Source of the DNA: Malaya genurostris
Taxonomy: Eukaryota; Arthropoda; Insecta; Diptera; Culicidae
Reading direction: 5' to 3'
Assembly (NCBI RefSeq): GCF_030247185.1
Contig: NC_080571.1
Location: 11,264,131 to 11,328,130 of the forward strand
DNA: 64,000 bases
Positions 58,803 to 64,000 of the stretch are shown piece by piece (positions within the stretch are counted from its first letter, which is position 1; every line of letters begins with the position of its first letter). The notes under the pieces were generated by a model. The model ran no database searches. It saw only the letters and a program-made list of their open reading frames with translations, and had not been told where the DNA came from. Both the position numbers and the translations under genes were made by a program.

Positions 58803-58965
58803 ATGCAACGCCTCAATCCGCCCAGTTCGAATGCGATACCATCGGAATTGCTGGCACGGAGCGGGTTCCAACCGTACAGACCGGACGAACGACTTACTCA
58901 TCCCGCTGGATCGTTTCCAATCGATGCGTACGGTGCTTTTGGATCCATTCCCGGAATGCCACCAG
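58803..58965 (+). CDS. GSE1: GSE1-like protein, coding exon 3
   Basis: 54 codons plus one base, residues 210-263 (264 split). It encodes MQRLNPPSSNAIPSELLARS then GFQPYRPDERLTHPAGSF and PIDAYGAFGSIPGMPPG. The AIPSELL and PYRPDERL pieces correspond in order and spacing to AIPSHLL and RPYHTTDDLR in vertebrate GSE1, which strengthens the family call beyond the exon 2 motif. The acceptor ends TTTTATCCAG and the donor reads CCACCAG|GTATGATT in phase 1. No known domain name can be given from sequence alone. The composition is hydrophobic and Pro-rich compared with the disordered flanks, so it may be a protein-binding segment. Confidence 0.88.
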
Positions 58966-59031
58966 GTATGATTAATTAAGCTGTAGATTTCAATTTTCAC
59001 CGATGTTGTCATTTTTTTTATCCCCCCACAG
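58966..59031 (+). other. Intron 3 (66 bp)
   Basis: GTATGATTAATTAAG ... TTTTTTTATCCCCCCACAG, phase 1. It has a strong pyrimidine tract and in-frame stops. Confidence 0.9.
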
Positions 59032-61091
59032 GCAATCTGTTCAATCCAGCTACTTTGGGCTATCCCGATCCGGCTATCTACCTTGATCCCCGTCTCCACA
59101 TATTTCGGCATAATCATAATGCCGCGGCAGCAGCCGCAGCAGCTGCAGCGGCTCATCCCATCTACTCGTCCCTTCCATATCCGCCCAATCTGTATGCGGG
59201 AATGATTCCCGGGATGGGAATTGGGGCGCACAGCATGCATGAACACATGAAACTAGAGGAAGAACGCCGGGCGAGGATACGGGAAGAGGAGAGAACTCGT
59301 GAGGCACGGGAGGCAATGGAAAGGGAAAGGGAGAAAGAACTACGGGAACAACGAGAACGAGAACAGCGCGAGAAGGAACAAAGAGAAAAGGAAGAACGAG
59401 AACGGAGGGAAAAGGAACAGCGCGAAAAGGAACAACGGGAGCGAGAAATGCGTGAAAAGGAGGAAAGAGAAAGGCGAGAACGTGAGAGGGAACGGGAACG
59501 AGAGCGAGAAAGATTGATAGCGTCTCAGCATATGATGCACCATCCACTGCAAAGGCCATTTTTCCCGATGAGTCTTGCGACCGGTTTACCATCGCCGTTG
59601 GGACTACCGATGCGTCAGGGTCTCCCGTCGCCCCATCATCCATTGCATCCATCGCTGGGCTTAGGAATGGGTCTAGGTCTACCACAAGTGCCACAACCAC
59701 CGCCATCGTCTTCGATGAATCTATCGCATCCTCCGCCGACCAGCCTGGGAGGACATCCTTCTATTCCGACCAGTTTGGCGGGTTACAGTCACAGCCACAG
59801 TTTACCACCGTCATCCATGAGTTCGAGCTATCACATGAGCAGTCTGAATCTGTCTCATTCCGGTTTGGCTGCTGCACAAAATCTAACCATGGGTCACATT
59901 CCTCCACCGGCTCACGGATCCCTCAACCTATCGCCATCCATCTCGTCGGCACAACAAATGAACTCATCGCCGCTTTCCCTCTCGACCAAATCTCACCAGC
60001 AACAAAGTATATCAGCGGCTCACTCGCTACCGCCAATCAGTAGCAGTGCCGGTCTTCCTCCGCACCATTCTCATTCGCATCCCTTCTACTCGTCACCGTC
60101 GGTGTCAATGTCCGCCGTCAATTCGGGCAGTCCACTCTCGCTAAGCAACAAACTACCACCCGGCAACAATCAACTCGCCGCCAACAGCCGAACGAAGACA
60201 ACTACTCCTCCGACCTCTAATAATTCAAACGCGTCGGTACCGGTCACATCAGCAATAGTTCCTCCCAACACGGCTGCACAATCCTCCGTCGGGCAACCCT
60301 TATCTGTAAATAGTACAAACATCGCTAGTATTAACAATAATCATCATCCCCATCCGCACCATCACCGTCAGCAGGATGCACCGCAAACGGCAGCAATGCC
60401 TCCAGTGCCGGTTGCCGCACTCAAGCAGCAAGGAGTCACCGGATCACCTCCCCAACCCTTGCAACAGCAGCAACAACAACAACAACAACAACCATTAGAT
60501 AGCACCATTCTAATTAAAGGCCCACCAGTAGTAACAGCTGCGACAGTATCGGACCTAAAACCATCTCCCGTCGAGGAGCGTAGTTCACCTGCCACCGGTA
60601 AACCGGAACCGGCGGAGAGTAACGGATCTTTATCCGCGGCTACGACGCCAGCACCACAAACCACAGATGATACAAAAAGTGGATCACCAGAAGGGAACAA
60701 CAACAAGGAGGACAAACGAAGCGAATCTACTGGTCCGATCGAGACCAACGATGGAGATAGCAAAAAGTCTCCGTTGAATGGTGGTGGTGGTGCCGGAGGA
60801 AGTCCTGCTGCAGGAGTGACAACTACACCGGCCGTTCCACAAATTGCTTCTTCAGGTAATAATACTAATAACAGTAGCACTAGTAATAATAATAGTACTA
60901 AGAATGAACCGATGGAAGTAGACGAGAAGAGTGTGACCGCCAGTAAAGGTGCTAATAGTGTAGCTTCCGGTATCGAGACTGGCAGTCCGACGACTGGTGG
61001 CAAACAACCGAAGCAAACTAGTAGCAATAGTAATGGAAGTGCCTCGAACGCAGTCACAGCCACCGCCGGCTTTGGCAAGGATAGTCGATGA
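59032..61091 (+). CDS. GSE1: GSE1-like protein, coding exon 4 (terminal)
   Basis: Residues 264-949. In order: NLFNPATLGYPDPAIYLDPR (265-284), an 11-Ala run (294-304), YPPNLYAGMIPGMGIGAHSM, then an Arg/Glu/Lys/Gln-rich stretch at about 338-424 (EEERRARIREEERTREARE, MEREREKELREQREREQ), predicted to form a long charged helix, as in vertebrate GSE1. The rest is low-complexity, rich in Ser, Pro, His and Leu, with a Gln run at about 741-752 and an acidic NEPMEVDEKS near the end (GFGKDSR-stop). Vertebrate GSE1 has about 1,200 residues and a C-terminal region with coiled coil. I see no counterpart of that here, so either the insect protein is shorter or further exons are spliced on from an internal donor (see CAGGTAATA at 60853). 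No DNA-binding or catalytic motif. Likely a nuclear scaffold or corepressor. Confidence 0.85.
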
Positions 61092-61865
61092 TTTGTAGTC
61101 GATCCCGACGTAACGTGTTTGTTTCTTGTCTGACGTCCGTTTCCGTTGAGATTCGCTATCGTTGTTTTTAGTTCCGTTATGGACATCGTTTTTGAAAACA
61201 CGTTTAAAATTGTATGAAAATGAAATTTCTCTCGGATGCGGATGTATTGTAATATAGACTAGATTTTTTTTTGGAGGCATTTTCAAGTCATTCGTTCGTT
61301 GGTACTTGCTTCCGGCAGAGCATAATATAAAGCTTTCTATGACGGATATAGAAAAAAATGGAAAATTCGATATGATAAACGACTTGAACACTCGAGCCAA
61401 CAAATTCTAAGTGAGAAAAATATCGTTTTCTATAGCTTAAATGTGTTCGTTCCTTAATCCCTTTAGCCTTCTAGAGAATAACAAGGATTTGCTGACTCGT
61501 CCTACTGAGCTAGCTACAAACAATGGGAACAAATCCGTGTCGAAAATGTTGCATTCATTGAAGATAATTCTTCTATCTTCTGCTGTATAAAGATCGAACG
61601 ATTAGTCCTATCAGAGAAAGAGAGAGAGAGAGTAGTAAAACACATCTTAATTAGTGACTAAGATTACCTAAAACATTAACGTATAGATGAGTGCGAGCTG
61701 AAATTGGTCCGGTTTAGTTTTTAGCTCAATCGTCTGTTATTACAGTAATTGATAAGGATAAGTTCACCCTTTTATGATGATTATCCAAAAATTGAAGAAA
61801 AAAAATAAAAGAAAAAAAAAATAAACATATGTTTAAATAAAACTTCTACAGTAAATGTTAATGCG
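61092..61865 (+). terminator. 3' UTR and polyadenylation region of the GSE1-like gene
   Basis: Three AATAAA signals lie at 61804-61809, 61820-61825 and 61836-61841, followed by a T/GT-rich stretch (TTTAATTTTTTAGCTTTGTA). Cleavage would be expected at about 61855-61870, giving a 3' UTR of roughly 770 nt. It contains an AG microsatellite at 61616-61632. The presence of these signals supports exon 4 as terminal for at least one transcript form. Confidence 0.6.
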
Positions 61866-63530
61866 GTACATTTAATTTTTTAGCTTTGTAACTACACGTT
61901 TACTTATAGTACGTAGGAAAAAAGACTACCAATCAAAACTAAAAAAAAAGAAGAAGTGGGCGTAGCACAAAACCAATAATAGGAAACTAAACGAAATCGT
62001 GGCTTTAGAAGTGAACAGACGAAAGCCTTCACATCCCATTCACTTGCTTTCGTAATCAAAGCAAAACAATGTATAATCCTAAAACATAATACTGTAATAG
62101 TTATAACTAAACTAGTGAAGCACAAGCGAAGATGGCAGAAGAAGATAACGCATCCGAATATACTTGCTACCGGCTGATGAAAGTGAACTAATTTATTGGA
62201 GGTTCCGATAGTTAATATTTTATTTTTATCCGTCTTTTCTTTAATTATTATTTTTTCTGTAATCGTCTGCTAGTGCCGTTGTTTATGGATGAGGAACTTA
62301 ACGCCACAAGTGAGTGAGTGTAATTTTTTTTTCTTTAGCTTGAACATTATGAAAGCTATTATCAATGTTTTGTCTGATGATGATCCATGATAGTCGTTTG
62401 CGAAACTAGACTGTGTTGTAAAATCAAAGTGGAAATCGGTGACCAAGCAGACAAACAGTGAACCTGGCAAGAAATCGTCGTTGTACTTGTGTAATCAACG
62501 TGCATGAGTGTAAGAAACTATTTGATAGTAGCTGCTAGTATTAGGATACATTATGCGCTAAATTCTATCGCTATTAGTTGGTACAGTAAGGAACATGTAA
62601 AAATGAATCAAATGCACATTTATATAAAAATACAATTGTGATGTTTTTATTTATTTATTCGTTGTCTCACATTTCCTTTGCCTTTGTTCGATTCTTTACT
62701 TTCATCGACGTTTTTCAGTTTGTGCTCAGGTTTTTTTTCTCCGTTCGTTCAGTTGCTAGTTTAAGTTTTAACGGCAAGATCATTCATGTCACTGCCATTT
62801 CCGAGTGTGCTGGCACACTGAAACTGTGAGTGTGTGATAATTCTTTGTGTCAATCATCAATCATGACCGGATTGTCCGGATTATATTGAATTAAGTAATC
62901 CTAGATAGCCTATTTTATGGAGAACGCACAGTATGAAGAGAAGAGACCCGAAATCGCGACTTTACTCAATAATTTCATAAAAAATCAAGTAAATAATGAC
63001 AAACAAGTTAGTTAGATTGATCGTTAAATTAACAAACATACTTGTTAAAAACTCAAACTTTCTACCAAAAATGCAAACCCTGACATGAAAATAACTCCCA
63101 ATAAATCGATTACTGTTAGTCAAAAGGACCGTAAAGAACTGTATCGTGTTTTACCCTGTCATCTTTTCACATGAAAAAAAAATCTATAACTCCGGGAGGC
63201 CATTTCATGACGATTGCTCAAATATTGTGCTTCGTAGAAATTCCACCAGAAAGATCAGTTGTCGCTGGCGGGTTGCCATTTGTACATGTCTCCCTTTTCC
63301 ATTTCTTATGCCACTGCCAAATTTATTTATTCATTTATATATTTCTTATTGGGTTCATCGGACATATGTCTAAATGAACCGACAGAGTGGGAAAAAGCCT
63401 ATATGAGTTGAACAAATTTCATGCCATTCTCAGACAGGCGCAAAAACCACTATCTTTTAAACAACAAACACAAAACAAAAAGTAATTACAATGCGTCAAG
63501 TGAAATAATTTAACACATAGAAAAAAAAAA
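61866..63530. other. Non-genic stretch right of the gene
   Basis: AT-rich with no gene I can support. Small open frames (for example 63146-63373) have no recognisable family. It could include a longer 3' UTR from readthrough. Confidence 0.4.
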
Positions 63531-63534
63531 CAGT

Positions 63535-64000
63535 CCTTATAATATAGTTCGTTTCATTCTTTCTGCGAAGCGACGGGAAGGCTCATCAAACTCAAAAATT
63601 GTTTAAACAGAAGTAAAAGTTCGTGTGCACGCAGTTATAGGTTCGTTACTTCCAAATAAAGTCCTGTGGAATCCGTTTTGAAGTAGAGTCGTATATCGCA
63701 ATGACCTGCTTGGTACTCGAAAACTAATTTTGCTACGCAATTCTGGAGCAGCGATCTCCCCGTTTATTAATTTCGCAATGGTCGATGCTTGTTGAATTTT
63801 TCTTCGGCGCTGTAACGTATCGATTCCCAATAATTGGCATCTGTCCGGGTATGGTGGCAAGTTTACAGGATCTCTCCAAGGCAAATGTCGTAATGCCATG
63901 CGAACAAAGCGTTTCTGAACACGTTCAAGTCTAAGACTCCACGATATTTGATACGGACAGATTACTGAAGCAAATTGTTGACGAAGGAACAAAACTTAGT
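63535..64000 (-). pseudogene. Non-LTR reverse transcriptase C-terminus, cut by window edge
   Basis: The minus-strand frame reads FASVICPYQISWSLRLERVQ, KRFVRMALRHLPWRDPVNLP, PYPDRCQLLGIDTLQRRRKI, IAKLINGEIAAPELRSKI and FRVPSRSLRYTTLL, then a stop at about 63603. ELFEFDEPSRRFAERM-like residues in another frame follow. This is the hallmark C-terminal region after the reverse-transcriptase domain in Jockey/I-type non-LTR elements (..W..R.E.VQ..F.R.AL..L.W......YE.RC.LL....L..RR). The catalytic YADD region would lie beyond the right edge. The lesion near the end makes it a pseudogene unless the frame is only shifted by sequencing error. Confidence 0.88.

Noticed and set aside
58172..61091. Atrophin/RERE (Grunge) as the identity of the gene
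   Set aside because: Arg/Glu-rich runs and low complexity are shared, but the FAAALRSLAKQA and AIPSELL motifs fit GSE1 and I see no ELM2, SANT or Atrophin C-terminal signature.
60368..61403. Long minus-strand frames opposite exon 4
   Set aside because: Antisense shadows of repetitive Ser/Asn/Gln codons; the plus strand has phase-matched splicing and family motifs.
1..64000. CRISPR arrays, operons, bacterial promoters, rRNA genes
   Set aside because: No regularly spaced identical repeats of the right size, no rRNA-like conserved stretches, and the gene structure is eukaryotic.

Overview
This window is eukaryotic, almost certainly from a mosquito (Culicidae, probably culicine). The evidence is: spliced genes with GT-AG introns, no operons or Shine-Dalgarno sites, AT-rich DNA packed with decayed transposons, and repeat families that I recognise as mosquito-type. 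These are an ITm-DD37E transposase, repeats ending in TATGAGAAAGGC, a tRNA-derived SINE and non-LTR (Jockey/I-like) fragments. The species is inferred; nothing in the window names it.

One host gene is well supported. Its open frame is a four-exon coding model: exon 1 (26318-26372), exon 2 (58172-58743), exon 3 (58803-58965) and exon 4 (59032-61091). All junctions are GT-AG, the phases match, and the total is 2850 nt including the stop (949 residues). It resembles vertebrate genetic suppressor element 1 (GSE1), a chromatin corepressor-associated protein, in an SFAAALRSLAKQAD segment, an AIPSELL/YRPDERL segment and a long Arg/Glu-rich stretch. The first coding exon holds only 18 codons plus one base and lies about 31.8 kb upstream of the rest. 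A TATA-like element and a long GC-richer leader precede it (about 24.85-26.3 kb). A 3' UTR with three AATAAA signals follows the stop.

1-24.5 kb holds no gene I can support and is presumably intergenic (or introns of a gene outside the window). It contains mariner remnants (6.7-7.2 and 18.9-20.4 kb), a foldback element (5.16-5.39 kb), TATGAGAAAGGC-type repeats (5.4-5.9, 12.5-14.4 kb), a SINE (3.4 kb) and a nearly perfect 455-bp tandem duplication (10.07-10.98 kb).

26.4-58.2 kb is the large intron. It holds two hAT-type MITEs with perfect 8-bp target duplications (27.2, 28.4 kb), mariner fragments (31.5, 47.4, 52.2, 55.2 kb), an ORF1-only non-LTR element with a poly(A) tail (37.45-38.57 kb), a nest of two ITm-DD37E transposons beside a near-perfect foldback MITE (43.5-45.8 kb), a MITE inserted in a second Tc1-like transposase relic (53.0-54.2 kb) and an AT-rich MITE with TACCCGGGTAG ends (56.1-56.7 kb). 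Unique, GC-richer islands (about 33.3-34.2, 41.3-42.4, 57.2-58.1 kb) stand out from this background and may be regulatory.

After the gene, 61.9-63.5 kb is plain AT-rich DNA. The right edge cuts through the reverse-transcriptase C-terminus of another non-LTR element on the minus strand. I found no convincing wholly new system. The most notable observations are the distant micro-exon, the dated nested insertions, and several small unclassified repeat families present in two or more copies.
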